Shown: in pieces, positions 32,274 through 41,856 of the stretch
Numbering within the stretch: the stretch's first letter is position 1
How the letters are laid out: every line of letters begins with the position of its first letter
Assembly: GCF_036038375.1 (NCBI RefSeq)
Contig: NZ_CP107935.1
Span: forward strand, 5,704,001-5,768,000
DNA: 64,000 nt
DNA from: Streptomyces sp. NBC_00414
GTDB taxonomy: Bacteria; Actinomycetota; Actinomycetes; Streptomycetales; Streptomycetaceae
Reading direction: 5' to 3'
The notes under the pieces: generated by a model
Told to the model about the DNA's origin: nothing
Databases searched by the model: none
What the model saw: only the letters and a program-made list of their open reading frames with translations
Position numbers and translations under genes: made by a program

Positions 32274-33170
32274 ATGTCGGTGGGACCGCGGATCGCGGTG
32301 GCCGTGGTGACGATGGGCACGCGGCCCCAGGAGGTCGACGCGCTGCTCGCGTCGGTGGCCAAGCAGGACGTCGCACCCGCGCGGATCGTGATCGTCGGGA
32401 ACGGCTCTCCGCTGCCGGAGTTCGCCGAGCGGCTGGGCCTGCCCGGTGAGGTCACCGCCATCGAGGTCGACGAGAACCTCGGCTGCCCGGGCGGCCGCAA
32501 CGTCGCACTGCGGCGGCTGCGGGAGTTCGGGGACGTGGACGTCGTCGTCGAACTGGACGACGACGGGCTGCTCGTCGACCCCGATGTCCTGCGCACGGTT
32601 CGGGACTTGTACGCCGCCGAGCCGCGCCTGGGCATCGTCGGATTCCGTATCGCCGACGAGAACGGCGAGACCCAGCGGCGGCACGTACCCAGGCTCGGCG
32701 CCAAGGACCCCATGCGGGGCGGCGAGGTGACCTGCTTCCTCGGCGGCGGCCACGCCCTCTCCATGGAGATGCTCGCGCAGACCGGTGACTGGCCCGCCGA
32801 GTTCTTCTTCGCGCACGAGGAGACCGACCTGGCGTGGCGGGCCGCCGACGCCGGCTGGACCATCCGGTACGAGCCCGAGCTGCTGCTCCAGCATCCGAAG
32901 ACGTCACCCGCCCGGCACGCCATCTACCACCGCGTCACCGCCCGCAATCGCGTCTGGCTGGTCAGGCGCCGGCTGCCGCTTCCGCTCATCCCCGTCCACC
33001 TGGCGGTCTGGATCGCGCTGACCCTCGTACGGACCCGGTCCGTCGGTGGGCTGCGGGCGTGGTTCGGCGGTTTCGTGGAGGGGCTGAGGGTGTCGGCAGG
33101 GGAGCGCCGGCCGATGCGCTGGAAGACCGTGTGGCGGCTCACGCGGCTGGGGCGACCGCCGGTCATCTGA
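32274..33170 (+). CDS. Family 2 glycosyltransferase
   Basis: A 298-residue GT-A enzyme. The N-terminal strand IAVAVVTMGTRPQEV, the metal-binding LDDDG (about 85-91) and EETDLAWRA further on are typical of GT2 glycosyltransferases. A hydrophobic C-terminal stretch (about 230-255) may touch the membrane. The sugar and acceptor cannot be read. ATG 32274 is used; GTG 32265 is an alternative. Confidence 0.88.
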   Translation: MSVGPRIAVAVVTMGTRPQEVDALLASVAKQDVAPARIVIVGNGSPLPEFAERLGLPGEVTAIEVDENLGCPGGRNVALRRLREFGDVDVVVELDDDGLLVDPDVLRTVRDLYAAEPRLGIVGFRIADENGETQRRHVPRLGAKDPMRGGEVTCFLGGGHALSMEMLAQTGDWPAEFFFAHEETDLAWRAADAGWTIRYEPELLLQHPKTSPARHAIYHRVTARNRVWLVRRRLPLPLIPVHLAVWIALTLVRTRSVGGLRAWFGGFVEGLRVSAGERRPMRWKTVWRLTRLGRPPVI

Positions 33171-33253
33171 GGCGGCCTGAGCCCGGGGGACCGCCGGAGC
33201 CCGGGGGCCGCCGCAGCCCGGGGATGGTCCGCTTCCCGCCCGGGACGCGGATG

Positions 33254-33305
33254 CCTCACGTGGATTCCTCACACGTGTGCCTCACGTGGATTCCTCAAGT
33301 GTGTG
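33254..33305. repeat. 26-bp tandem repeat with CACGTG palindromes
   Basis: CCTCACGTGGATTCCTCA begins two adjacent 26-bp units at 33254 and 33280. The first ends CACGTGTG, making a CACACGTGTG palindrome. It lies 230 bp before the regulator gene. Nothing else is seen in 33171-33536. Confidence 0.75.
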
Positions 33306-33536
33306 CCGCGGGACTTTCGGACCCGGTCGCGACGGCGACACTCCCCCGAGTCGCGGCGACCTACGACGCCTACCGCGTACCGGAACGACCGGATCCGAAG
33401 TGGTGATCAAATCAGGCCACGCCAACCGATCGCTAACATGGGACGAACGGTGCGGCGGGGCACGGAGTTCCGCCCGAGGGCATGCGGAACGTCGGATTCC
33501 GGCCGCCCGGCGCCGCCGACGGGAAGAGGCGAACAG

Positions 33537-36500
33537 GTGGGCGGCGGGAAGCGGTCGGAACGGGAGACCGGTCTGCCCGGCACGCCCACGTCCGAGGTGG
33601 CACCCCTTTCGGTCGAGGCCCTGCCCGCGGGCTCGTGTCGGCTGCGCTTCGGGCTGCTCGGGCCGACGGTCGTGTACGACGCCGACGGCGTCCCCCGGCC
33701 GGTCAGCAGCGCCAAGGGGCGCGTCCTGCTCACCGCGCTGCTCCTGGAACCGGGCCGGGTCGTCTCCGTGCACCTGCTCAAGGACGCGCTGTGGGGCAGC
33801 TTCCCGCCCGCGTCCGCGCACGCCTCGCTACAGAACCACGTGACCCGTCTGCGGCGCCTCCTGGACGACCCGGACCGTCTGAGGGCTGTCGCGCCCGGCT
33901 ACCAACTGCGCGTGGCGGAAGACGAGTTGGACGTCCAGGTCTTCGAGGCCCGGGTCGTGGCAGCCCGCGCCGCACACGCACGGCGCGACTGGGGGAGGGC
34001 CTCGGCCGAGGCAGCGTCGGCGCTCGCACTGTGGCGCGGCACCCCGCTGGGCGGCTGGTCCCCGGAAGCCGGCGGGACCCACCTCGTCCAACGGCTGCGG
34101 GAGGCGCGGCTGTTCGCGCTGGAGTGCCGTTACGACGCCGAACTCGCGCTCGGCCACGGGGCGGCCGACCGGGGTGTACGGCTCTCCGGGCTCGCTCCCG
34201 AACTGGCCGCGCTGGTAGCCGAGTTCCCTCTGCGTGAGGCCTTTCACCGCCAGCTGATGCTGGTCCTGTACCGGACGGGACGCCAGGCGGAAGCCCTCGC
34301 CGTCCACCGTGACCTGCGCGGCAGGCTCGTCCGCGAACTCGGTGTGGAGCCGGGGGCCGCGGTACGGGACGCCCACCTGGAGATCCTGCGGGAGCCGGGA
34401 GGTCCGGGCGGGCCCCGGGGCGCGACCGCGGTGACCGCCACCCTCCTCCGGACGCCGTCCGTCGAGCCCGTCGAGTCCGTAGAGCGGGCCGCCGTCGGCC
34501 GAGGCGCCCGGGGGACTGCGCCGCCGCTCAGGCCTGCCACCACCACGATCCTTGCGGAAACCTTCGCCACGGCTCCGGCTCCGGTTCCGGCCCCGGTTCT
34601 GGCCCCGGCCCCGGTTCCCGCCGTGCCCCCGACCGCCCCCGCCATTCCCACGCAGGTCTCCCGGGCGGCCACGCCCGGCGCCCCTCCCGCGCCGCGGACG
34701 GAAGCCTCCCCCACCCCTTCCACCGCCGCCGTCCCGCGACCCGCCCAACTCCCCCCTGTCCCGCTCCACTTCACCGGCCGCGACGCGACCGTCCAGGCCC
34801 TGCGCGCCGCGCTCGCCCCGGCCACGCGCGCCGCAGCCGGGGACGGCCGCCCCCGGGTGGCCGTCGTCAGCGGCATGGCGGGGGTCGGGAAGAGCGCGCT
34901 GGGCCTGCGGGTGGCACACGGACTGCGGGCGGATTTCCCCGACGGCCAGCTGTACGTACGCCTGCACGGGGCGACGCCGGGCGTGCCGCCGCTCACCGCC
35001 GGGCAGGCCCTCGCCGCACTGCTCCGCGACCTCGGTGTGGAACCGCGAGGCGTGCCCGAACACCCGGACGCCGCAAGCGCGTTGCTCCGCTCCCTGCTGG
35101 CACCGACCCGCACCCTGCTGGTACTGGACGACGTCGCGAACGCCGCCCAGGTCCGCCCCCTGCTGCCCGCGGGCCCCGGCTGCGCGGTGATCGTCACCAG
35201 CCGCTCGCCCCTCACCGCGCTCGACGGCGCGACGCGCTTCCCGCTCGCGCCGCTCTCCGACGAGGAGAGCGCCGAACTCCTGCGCGCCGTCTCCGGGCGG
35301 GACGGCCTCGACGGTACGCACCCGCTCGTCGGCCTCACCGGACGGCTGCCCCTCGCGCTGCGCATCGTCGCCGCGCGCCTCGCCGCCCGCCGGGTGCTCA
35401 CACCGGACGCGCTCGCCGGTCAACTGGCCGCCAGCGACGAACGGTTGCACCACCTGGAGTACGACGACCTCAGCGTGCGCCGCTCGCTCGCGGTCGCCCT
35501 CGACGCGCTGCGCGCCTCCGACCGCGAGGCCGACCGGGACGCCGCGCTGGCCCTGCGCCGGATCGGCGCGCTCGACCTGCCGACGTACGGGGTCCCGCTC
35601 CTCGCACGGCTGCTGGGCACCGGCGAACGGCGTGCGGAGGCCGCCCTCGACCGCCTCGTCGACGTCGCCCTCCTCGACGAGAGCACGTACGGCCGCTACG
35701 CCCCCCACGACCTCGTACGGGATTTCGCCCGCGAGGTCGCCCAGGTCGCCCGCGAGGTCGCCCGTGACACCTCAAGCCCGGATCCCGGTTCCACGGCGGA
35801 CGTGGCGCTGCGCTGGTACATCGCCTCCGCCCGCCGGTGTGTCCCGGCTCTGACCTCTGCCGGTGTCGACCGGGACAACCGGCTCGGCGTGACCTCCGCC
35901 GAGCGGGAGCACGCGACCACCGGAGGAGACGGAGCCACCCCCTCCGGCCGACTCGCGCAGTCCGCCCCGCTCGCGCCGTCCACCCCGCTCCCGCCCTGCG
36001 TCCCGCTCCCGCCCTGTGTCCCGCTCCCGCCCTTCGGCTCGGCGGCCGAGGCCGTCGCCTGGGGCGACCGGGAGGTGGCGAACGTCGTCGCGCTCGTCGA
36101 GGGCCCGGCCACCGCCTCCCCGCTCGTCCCCGTCCTGGTCCGCGCCCTCTTCCCGTATCTGCAGCGGCGCGGCCGGCTCCGTGAACTGGCGACGCTCGGG
36201 CGGCGGGCGCTGGACGTGGCGCGGCGCCTCGGTGACGACGCCGCCGAGGCCATCGCGCTCTCCGACCTGGCCGCCCTGCACTTCATGCAGGGCCGGGCCG
36301 GCGAGGCGCTCGTCCTGACCGACCAGGCGCTCGGGCTCTGGCGCGGCCTCGGCGTCCGGTCGCGCGTCCAGCGCTGTCTGAACAACCGGGGGCTGCTGCT
36401 CGAAAGCCTGGGCCGGTACGCGGAGTGCGAGACCGCCCTGCGGGAGAGCCTCGAACTGGCGCGGGAGTCGGGCGATCCGGACGGCGAGGCCGTCGCCTAC

Positions 36501-36998
36501 AGCAACCTCGGCAATCTGTACGAGCACAGCGACCCGCGCGCCGCCATCGAGTGGCACGAGCGGAGCCTCGCGCTCGGGGAGGCCATGGGCGACTCACGGG
36601 TCCGCGAGTCCGGGCACTGCAACATCGGGTACGCCCACCTCACGCTCGGCGAACCGGCCGGTGCGCTGGAGCACTTCGACCGTGCCCTGAGCGTCTCGGA
36701 CGGGGTCGACTGGCAGAGCGGCTCGCAGACCCGGCTCGGTCTGGTGCGCGCGCTGCGCGACCTCGACCGCTCGGAGCGGGCCGCCCGGGAGTGCGCCCTG
36801 CTGCTGGAGCGGGCCGAGCGGCGCGCCGACCGCTACACCGCGGGGCTCGCCCGGCACCAGCAGGGCCTGCTGCTGCGGTCGGCGGGCCGCACCGAGGAGG
36901 CGTACGAGCAGTGGGTACTGGCCCTCGACGAACTCGACGGCACCGACAGCCCGGTGGTCGAGGAGCTGAGGGACCTGCTGCTGAGCCGGATCGGCTGA
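33537..36998 (+). CDS. AfsR-like SARP regulator (wHTH-BTAD-NB-ARC-TPR)
   Basis: About 1153 residues. An OmpR-type winged helix (about 35-115, CRLRFGLLGP through the DNA-reading segment) is followed by a BTAD domain (about 120-260), a long Pro/Ala linker, an NB-ARC ATPase with P-loop GMAGVGKSAL near residue 447, and C-terminal TPR repeats (about 850-1150). Large SARPs of this kind regulate secondary metabolism and respond to ATP. The GTG at 33537 has AGAGG upstream; ATG 33438 would add 33 residues of poor conservation. Confidence 0.9.
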   Translation: MGGGKRSERETGLPGTPTSEVAPLSVEALPAGSCRLRFGLLGPTVVYDADGVPRPVSSAKGRVLLTALLLEPGRVVSVHLLKDALWGSFPPASAHASLQNHVTRLRRLLDDPDRLRAVAPGYQLRVAEDELDVQVFEARVVAARAAHARRDWGRASAEAASALALWRGTPLGGWSPEAGGTHLVQRLREARLFALECRYDAELALGHGAADRGVRLSGLAPELAALVAEFPLREAFHRQLMLVLYRTGRQAEALAVHRDLRGRLVRELGVEPGAAVRDAHLEILREPGGPGGPRGATAVTATLLRTPSVEPVESVERAAVGRGARGTAPPLRPATTTILAETFATAPAPVPAPVLAPAPVPAVPPTAPAIPTQVSRAATPGAPPAPRTEASPTPSTAAVPRPAQLPPVPLHFTGRDATVQALRAALAPATRAAAGDGRPRVAVVSGMAGVGKSALGLRVAHGLRADFPDGQLYVRLHGATPGVPPLTAGQALAALLRDLGVEPRGVPEHPDAASALLRSLLAPTRTLLVLDDVANAAQVRPLLPAGPGCAVIVTSRSPLTALDGATRFPLAPLSDEESAELLRAVSGRDGLDGTHPLVGLTGRLPLALRIVAARLAARRVLTPDALAGQLAASDERLHHLEYDDLSVRRSLAVALDALRASDREADRDAALALRRIGALDLPTYGVPLLARLLGTGERRAEAALDRLVDVALLDESTYGRYAPHDLVRDFAREVAQVAREVARDTSSPDPGSTADVALRWYIASARRCVPALTSAGVDRDNRLGVTSAEREHATTGGDGATPSGRLAQSAPLAPSTPLPPCVPLPPCVPLPPFGSAAEAVAWGDREVANVVALVEGPATASPLVPVLVRALFPYLQRRGRLRELATLGRRALDVARRLGDDAAEAIALSDLAALHFMQGRAGEALVLTDQALGLWRGLGVRSRVQRCLNNRGLLLESLGRYAECETALRESLELARESGDPDGEAVAYSNLGNLYEHSDPRAAIEWHERSLALGEAMGDSRVRESGHCNIGYAHLTLGEPAGALEHFDRALSVSDGVDWQSGSQTRLGLVRALRDLDRSERAARECALLLERAERRADRYTAGLARHQQGLLLRSAGRTEEAYEQWVLALDELDGTDSPVVEELRDLLLSRIG

Positions 36999-37103
36999 CC
37001 CCCGCTCACCAGGCCAACGGGCTCACCGGGCTCACCGAGATCACCGGGCCGGCCGAAATCAGCGCTCTCACCGGACTCGGCACCCTCATCACGCTCATCA
37101 CGC

Positions 37104-38837
37104 TCACTTCGCGTCCGCGTAGCACTTCACGACCGCCGTGGTGAACGGGAACCGCACCGGTGTCTGTCCGAACGTCAGCCGTCCCGCCTCCTCCGCCGCC
37201 TCCCGGATCGCCAGGACCACCGCGTCGGCCTCCTCCGCCGGGCAGTGCACCATCACCTCGTCGTGCTGGAAGAAGACCAGCTCGGCCGCCATGTCCCGGC
37301 AGGCGCGCCGGAGCCCGGCCAGCACCAGGAGCGTCCAGTCGGCGGCACTGCCCTGCACCACGAAGTTACGGGCGAAGCGGCCCCGGGCACGGGAGTTGCT
37401 GGACGCGTACCCGGGCACCCAGTCCTGGGCGCCCTCCTGCTCGGCGCCCTCGCCCGCACCACCCGGACCCCCTCCGCCGGTCTGCTCGCTGTCCGGGATC
37501 CCCGCCTCCTCGCCCGAGGAGTCCGACCCCGCCGCCGGTGGGCAGGTGCGGCCCAGCCAGGTCCGTACGAGGCGGCCCTCCTCGCCCGCGCGCGCCGCGT
37601 CGTCCACGTACGCCACCGCCTTGGGGAAGCGGCGGCGCAGTTGTGCGAGGTTCTTGAGGCCGTCGCCGGACGTCTGGCCGTAGACCGCGCCGAGGACGGC
37701 GAGCTTCGCCTGCGCGCGGTCGCCGGAGAAGGCCCGGTCGGAGACGGACTGGTAGAGGTCGCTCTCACGCCCCGCCACCTCCATCAGACCGGGGTCGCGG
37801 GAGATCGCGGCCAGGACGCGCGGCTCCATCTGGTCGGCGTCCGCCACGACGAGCCGCCAGCCGGGGTCGGCGACCGCGGCCCTGCGTATGACCTTGGGGA
37901 TCTGCAGGGCGCCGCCGCCGTTGGTCACCCAGCGGCCGGTGACGGTGCCGCCCGCCTGGTACTCCGGTCTGAACCGCCCGTCCCGCACCCAGTCCTGGAG
38001 CCACGACCAGCCGTGGGCGACCCAGATCCGGTACAGCTTCTTGTACTCGACCAGGGGCTTCACCGCAGGGTGGTCGATGGTCTCGATCTCCCAGCGCCGT
38101 GTGGACTTCACCTTGATCCCCGCCTGCGCGAAAGCCTTGACGACATCCGCGGGCAGGTCGGGCCGGACCCGGCGGCCGAACGCCGCCGACACCTCCTCCG
38201 TCAGCTCGGCCAGCCGCCGTGGCTCGCCGCCGCCCGCGTACCGCTCGCCGAGCAGTTCGTGCAGGACCTCGCGGTGCACGTCCGTGCTCCACGGCAGCCC
38301 GGTCTCGTTCATCTCGGTCGCCACGAGCATGCCCGCCGACTCCGACGCCGTGAGCAGCCGCATCCGCTCGGGCCGCGCGGTCGCGTCATGTCTTCGCTGC
38401 TGGTCCCCGTACACCTCGATGAGCTGGGCCAGCGATACGTGGCTGCCGGGGCCGGGGCGCGGCTCGAAGAGAGAGGACTGCGAGCCGGGCTCGGCCGAAC
38501 GCTGCGGAGGGTCGGGCGGTACGGGCCCGCCGCGCAGTCTCGCCAGCGCGGCGGCGGCCGAACGGGGCTCGCCGAGCCGTCCCTCGTGGCCCAGCAGGAG
38601 GGTCTCGGCGGCCTCCAGGTCGTAACACCGCTCCACCCGGACACCCTCGGCGCGCAGCCGTGGGTAGACCTCCGCCGTCGCCCGCCACACCCAGCGGGTG
38701 ACGTCCGGCCGGGAGCGTACGGACTCGGCGAGGTCCGGCTCCCGCAGGAGCGGTCCGGCGGGCAGCCCGTCGGGGCCGAGGGGGGCGAGCTCGACGCCGC
38801 CGTCCTCGGCCGGCGCGAGAGCCCACCGTCCGGTCAT
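37104..38837 (-). CDS. Bifunctional 3'-5' exonuclease/DNA polymerase (PolA-like)
   Basis: A 577-residue family A polymerase lacking the 5' nuclease. Motif A is VVADADQMEPRVLA, motif B is around AKLAVLGAVYGQTSGDG, and motif C is FFQHDEVMVH. A Gly/Glu/Ser-rich insertion (about 445-480) splits the fingers region. The N-terminal part is a reduced exonuclease-like domain. Streptomyces has this as a second PolA homologue of unclear role, probably repair. Convergent with the AfsR-like gene. Confidence 0.9.
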   Translation of the reverse strand: MTGRWALAPAEDGGVELAPLGPDGLPAGPLLREPDLAESVRSRPDVTRWVWRATAEVYPRLRAEGVRVERCYDLEAAETLLLGHEGRLGEPRSAAAALARLRGGPVPPDPPQRSAEPGSQSSLFEPRPGPGSHVSLAQLIEVYGDQQRRHDATARPERMRLLTASESAGMLVATEMNETGLPWSTDVHREVLHELLGERYAGGGEPRRLAELTEEVSAAFGRRVRPDLPADVVKAFAQAGIKVKSTRRWEIETIDHPAVKPLVEYKKLYRIWVAHGWSWLQDWVRDGRFRPEYQAGGTVTGRWVTNGGGALQIPKVIRRAAVADPGWRLVVADADQMEPRVLAAISRDPGLMEVAGRESDLYQSVSDRAFSGDRAQAKLAVLGAVYGQTSGDGLKNLAQLRRRFPKAVAYVDDAARAGEEGRLVRTWLGRTCPPAAGSDSSGEEAGIPDSEQTGGGGPGGAGEGAEQEGAQDWVPGYASSNSRARGRFARNFVVQGSAADWTLLVLAGLRRACRDMAAELVFFQHDEVMVHCPAEEADAVVLAIREAAEEAGRLTFGQTPVRFPFTTAVVKCYADAK

Positions 38838-38916
38838 GACGCGAGTCTCGCAGGAGGGTCTGACAACGGCCCTGAACTGCCGGTTCAGGGCCGTGATCGC
38901 GCCGGGTCATGCCCGG

Positions 38917-39660
38917 TCAGCGGGCCGGTCGGTCCTCCTGGAGGGACTTGCGCACCTTCTCCAGCGCCTTTGCGATGTTCGCCTCGACCGCCGTCTTGTC
39001 GACGCCGAGCCCGCTGAGGAGGCCCGCGCCGTCCTCGTGCTCCAGCAGCGCGAGCAGGATGTGCTCCGTGCCGATGTAGTTGTGGCCGAGCCGGAGGGCC
39101 TCGCGGAAGGTGAGTTCGAGGGATTTCTTGGCGTTGCTGTCGAAGGGGATGAGCGCGGGCAGGCTCTCCGCGCGCGGGGGGAGCGCGGCGGTGGCGGCCT
39201 CGCGCACGGCGTCCAGGGTGATGCCCTGCGCGGTGATCGCCTGCGCCCCGAGGCCCTCCGACTCGGCGATCAGGCCGAGGATCAGATGCTCGGTGCGGAT
39301 CTGGTCGTTGCCCGCGTTCCTGGCCTCCTCCTGGGAGACCACCACCACGTTCCTGGCACGTGGCGTGTAGCGGCTGAAGCCCTGGCTCGGGTCGAGGTCC
39401 GACTCGGCCTTCGGTACGAAGCGCTTCTGCGCGGCCTGCCGGGTGACCCCCATGCTCCTGCCGATGTCCGTCCAGGAGGCGCCCGAACGCCGGGCCTGGT
39501 CCACGAAGTGCCCGATCAGATGGTCGGCCACGTCGCCGAGGTGGTCCGCGGCGATCACCGCGTCCTGGAGCTGGTCGAGAGCGTCTTCGTGGACCTTCTT
39601 GATGGCCTCGATGAGGTCGTCGAGGCGTACGGAAGTGGTGACGCGTGGATTCGTGGTCAT
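38917..39660 (-). CDS. HTH plus Clp N-terminal domain protein
   Basis: A 247-residue protein. An N-terminal helical part with a helix-turn-helix (about 57-82, SWTDIGRSMGVTRQAAQKRF) is followed by two Clp_N repeats (about 95-165 and 170-240, EHLILGLIAE and EHILLALLEH). There is no ATPase domain, so it is not a chaperone; it more likely regulates Clp substrates or transcription. The ATG coincides with the predicted transcription start, so the mRNA is probably leaderless. Two operator dyads cover its promoter. Confidence 0.87.
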   Translation of the reverse strand: MTTNPRVTTSVRLDDLIEAIKKVHEDALDQLQDAVIAADHLGDVADHLIGHFVDQARRSGASWTDIGRSMGVTRQAAQKRFVPKAESDLDPSQGFSRYTPRARNVVVVSQEEARNAGNDQIRTEHLILGLIAESEGLGAQAITAQGITLDAVREAATAALPPRAESLPALIPFDSNAKKSLELTFREALRLGHNYIGTEHILLALLEHEDGAGLLSGLGVDKTAVEANIAKALEKVRKSLQEDRPAR

Positions 39661-39661
39661 G

Positions 39662-39708
39662 TGTCAACCGTAGGTTGACAGTCGAGAGGTGTCAACCTCG
39701 CGTTGACA
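39662..39708 (-). promoter_or_regulatory. Leaderless promoter with two TGTCAAC dyads
   Basis: TGTCAACC-GTA-GGTTGACA (39662-39680) and TGTCAAC-CTCGC-GTTGACA (39690-39708) are two palindromes 28 bp apart. On the minus strand TTGACA (39695-39690), 17 bp, then TACGGT (39672-39667) form a good -35/-10 pair with the start about at the ATG. The dyads overlap both boxes, so a bound protein would repress. The gene's own HTH is the obvious candidate. Confidence 0.8.
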
Positions 39709-39841
39709 CTCGGGTCGGGTCGGTCGGGTCGGGTCTGGTCCGGGCAGGTCCGGTCGGCTCCAGCCGGGTCTGGTCGGGCCTGGCTGCTTGCCGGGTGGTC
39801 ACCCGGCCGGCCACCCGTTCCACCCATGACACGATCGACGG

Positions 39842-41014
39842 ATGAGTAGTACGTCCTCCACGGTGGAGCGCGCCTTCGCGGCCGCCCTCTACGCCGACTC
39901 CGACGCGGCCCTCGACACCGGCGCCTCCCTGCTCGCCGCCGACCCCGCCTCCGACGCCGAACTCGCCCGCCGTGGCGAGGAGTTCGTCGCGGCGGCCTGG
40001 CGGCGCGGCTGGCAGCCCGCCGACGTCGTACGCGTCGTGCGGCGCGAGCTGGACGACGTGCACGAACGCCTCGTGTCGGAGCTGGTCCTCGCCGAGGCCC
40101 GCCGGGACCGCGCGCCCCGGAGCCCGCGCTGGGCGGCGCAGCTGGAGGAGCTGGCCGCCGGGCCGGGCACACCCCGCGCGGACCGCGCGGACCGTTTCCA
40201 GTACGCGACCGCGGCCCTGGAGCTGTACCGCCTGCTGCTGCGGCTGCCCACCCTGGAGCCGCTGGACGCACACGTACCCCGCCCGTCCGGGGGCACCGCG
40301 GCCCCACGGGACACCCGCATGCTCACCCGTATCCGCGCGCTCCTCGCCAAGGCGGAGGCGACCGGCTTCCCGGAGGAGGCGGAGGCGCTGAGCGCCAAGG
40401 CGCAGGAGCTGATGGCGCGGCACAGCATCGACGGGGCGCTGCTCGCGGCGCGCACGCACGCCAAGGACGCGCCCGGCGCCTGCCGGATCGGCGTCGATCC
40501 GCCGTACGAGACCGCCAAGGCGGTCCTCCTCGATGCGGTGGCCGGGGCCAACCGGTGCCGCGCGGTGTGGATCGAGGCCCTCGGCTTCTCCACCGTCGTC
40601 GGCTTCGAGCCCGACCTGGAGGCGGTCGAACTCCTCTACACCTCGCTCCTCGTACAGGCCACGACCGCGATGACGAAGGCGGAGGCGGCCCAGCGCGCGG
40701 GCGGCAGGAAGCGTACGAAGTCCTTCCGGCAGTCCTTCCTCGCCGCGTACGCGCATCGCATCGGCGACCGGCTGGCCGACGCGGCCGAGGGGCAGGTGAC
40801 CGCCACGGAGGGGGAGACGGCCGCCACGCGGGGGGAGTTGCTGCCGGTCCTCGCGGCTCGCGACGTCGCGGTCACGGAGGAGGCGGAACGCATGTTCCCG
40901 GACACCGTCACGACCCGGATGCGCGGGGTGAACGACGCGGCCGGCTGGGAGGAGGGAGCCGCGGCGGCGGACCGCGCCCAGGTGAGGGCGCGACCGCCGC
41001 TGCGCAGGCCGTAG
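39842..41014 (+). CDS. DUF2786 domain protein
   Basis: A 390-residue protein with the DUF2786 helical hairpin at about 157-200 (RIRALLAKAEATGFPEEAEA) and a second conserved block at about 225-310. Function unknown. Upstream, 39709-39790 is simple GGTC(C/G)GG-type repeat. The stop lies inside a 43-bp tandem duplication. Confidence 0.85.
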   Translation: MSSTSSTVERAFAAALYADSDAALDTGASLLAADPASDAELARRGEEFVAAAWRRGWQPADVVRVVRRELDDVHERLVSELVLAEARRDRAPRSPRWAAQLEELAAGPGTPRADRADRFQYATAALELYRLLLRLPTLEPLDAHVPRPSGGTAAPRDTRMLTRIRALLAKAEATGFPEEAEALSAKAQELMARHSIDGALLAARTHAKDAPGACRIGVDPPYETAKAVLLDAVAGANRCRAVWIEALGFSTVVGFEPDLEAVELLYTSLLVQATTAMTKAEAAQRAGGRKRTKSFRQSFLAAYAHRIGDRLADAAEGQVTATEGETAATRGELLPVLAARDVAVTEEAERMFPDTVTTRMRGVNDAAGWEEGAAAADRAQVRARPPLRRP

Positions 41015-41058
41015 TCGCGCCCAGGTGAGGGCACGACCGCCGCTGCGCAGGCCGTAGT
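40973..41058. repeat. 43-bp tandem duplication at the DUF2786 stop codon
   Basis: 40973-41015 is repeated at 41016-41058 with a single base change. The first unit contains the TAG stop; the second repeats it out of use. Recent slippage or unequal crossing-over. Confidence 0.85.
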
Positions 41059-41097
41059 CGCCCGTCCCCCCGACCGGACCGGACCGGTCCTGGTCTC

Positions 41098-41652
41098 CTA
41101 GTCGCCCGTCCGCTGCACCGGGGTCACCGACGCGTCGGGCTCGCCCTCGCTCCGCAGGGACACCTCGCCGTACTTCCAGGCGAAGGACAGCTCGGCGTCG
41201 GCCCCGGGCAGCTTGTACTCGACGGTCTTCACCGCGGCGGCCTTCTGGGCGTCACCTGCGGGCCCTCGGACGTACGTGATCGTGAAGCCGACCGTCTCGT
41301 CCTTCTGCACGGTCAGCTTCTCCGGCTCCGCGGACTTCTCCGGAGCGACGGACAGGGCGGTGCCGCCGGCGTCCAGGCCGACGGTGGGGAAGCCCTTCAG
41401 CGTGCAGTCGGCTCCGGAGCCGTTGGTGAGGGTGACGGAGACGGTCCCGGTGTCGCCCGCGGCCGGGGCCTCGCTCGCGACGACCTCCTGGCCGAGCTTG
41501 TCGGCCGCGCAGGCGGTCGAAGAAGCCGACGAACCGTTCTTCCCGCCGCCGGTCTTCTTGTCACCGCCGTCACCGTCGTCGCCTCCGCAGGCGGTCAGGG
41601 TCAGGGCGAGCGTCGCCGCGAGGGCGGTGACGGCGATCGGCAGGGTGCGCAT
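41098..41652 (-). CDS. DUF4232 lipoprotein
   Basis: A 184-residue secreted protein. The signal peptide ends in lipobox LTAC (Cys22), followed by a Gly/Asp/Lys-rich disordered linker and a beta-rich DUF4232 domain (about 48-160) with a Cys pair (Cys48 and Cys82). Membrane-anchored outside the cell, function unknown. Convergent with the DUF2786 gene. Confidence 0.85.
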   Translation of the reverse strand: MRTLPIAVTALAATLALTLTACGGDDGDGGDKKTGGGKNGSSASSTACAADKLGQEVVASEAPAAGDTGTVSVTLTNGSGADCTLKGFPTVGLDAGGTALSVAPEKSAEPEKLTVQKDETVGFTITYVRGPAGDAQKAAAVKTVEYKLPGADAELSFAWKYGEVSLRSEGEPDASVTPVQRTGD

Positions 41653-41695
41653 GGATTTCCTCTGGCCTCAGGGTCGTACTGCTGGTGGCGATGTC

Positions 41696-41725
41696 GGTGG
41701 TGACAGTGACAGTGACAGTGACGGT
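41696..41725. repeat. GTGACA hexanucleotide microsatellite
   Basis: Four imperfect GTGACA units in a row followed by GGTGATGGTGG. It lies in the region upstream of the lipoprotein and FUSC genes, so copy-number change could alter promoter spacing. Confidence 0.6.
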
Positions 41726-41856
41726 CATGGTGATGGTGGCGGTGCTCGTAGATCATCATGCGGTTCCGTGTGCCGGTATTCCACCGCCGGTTGAACCTTC
41801 ACACGTTGCCGGTCGCGGATACTCCGCCTCTCCCGCCCCTCCCGTACGCTGGCGCA

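Noticed and set aside
37245..39017. 590-codon open frame on the plus strand
   Set aside because: Antisense to the polymerase gene, low-complexity, no motif.
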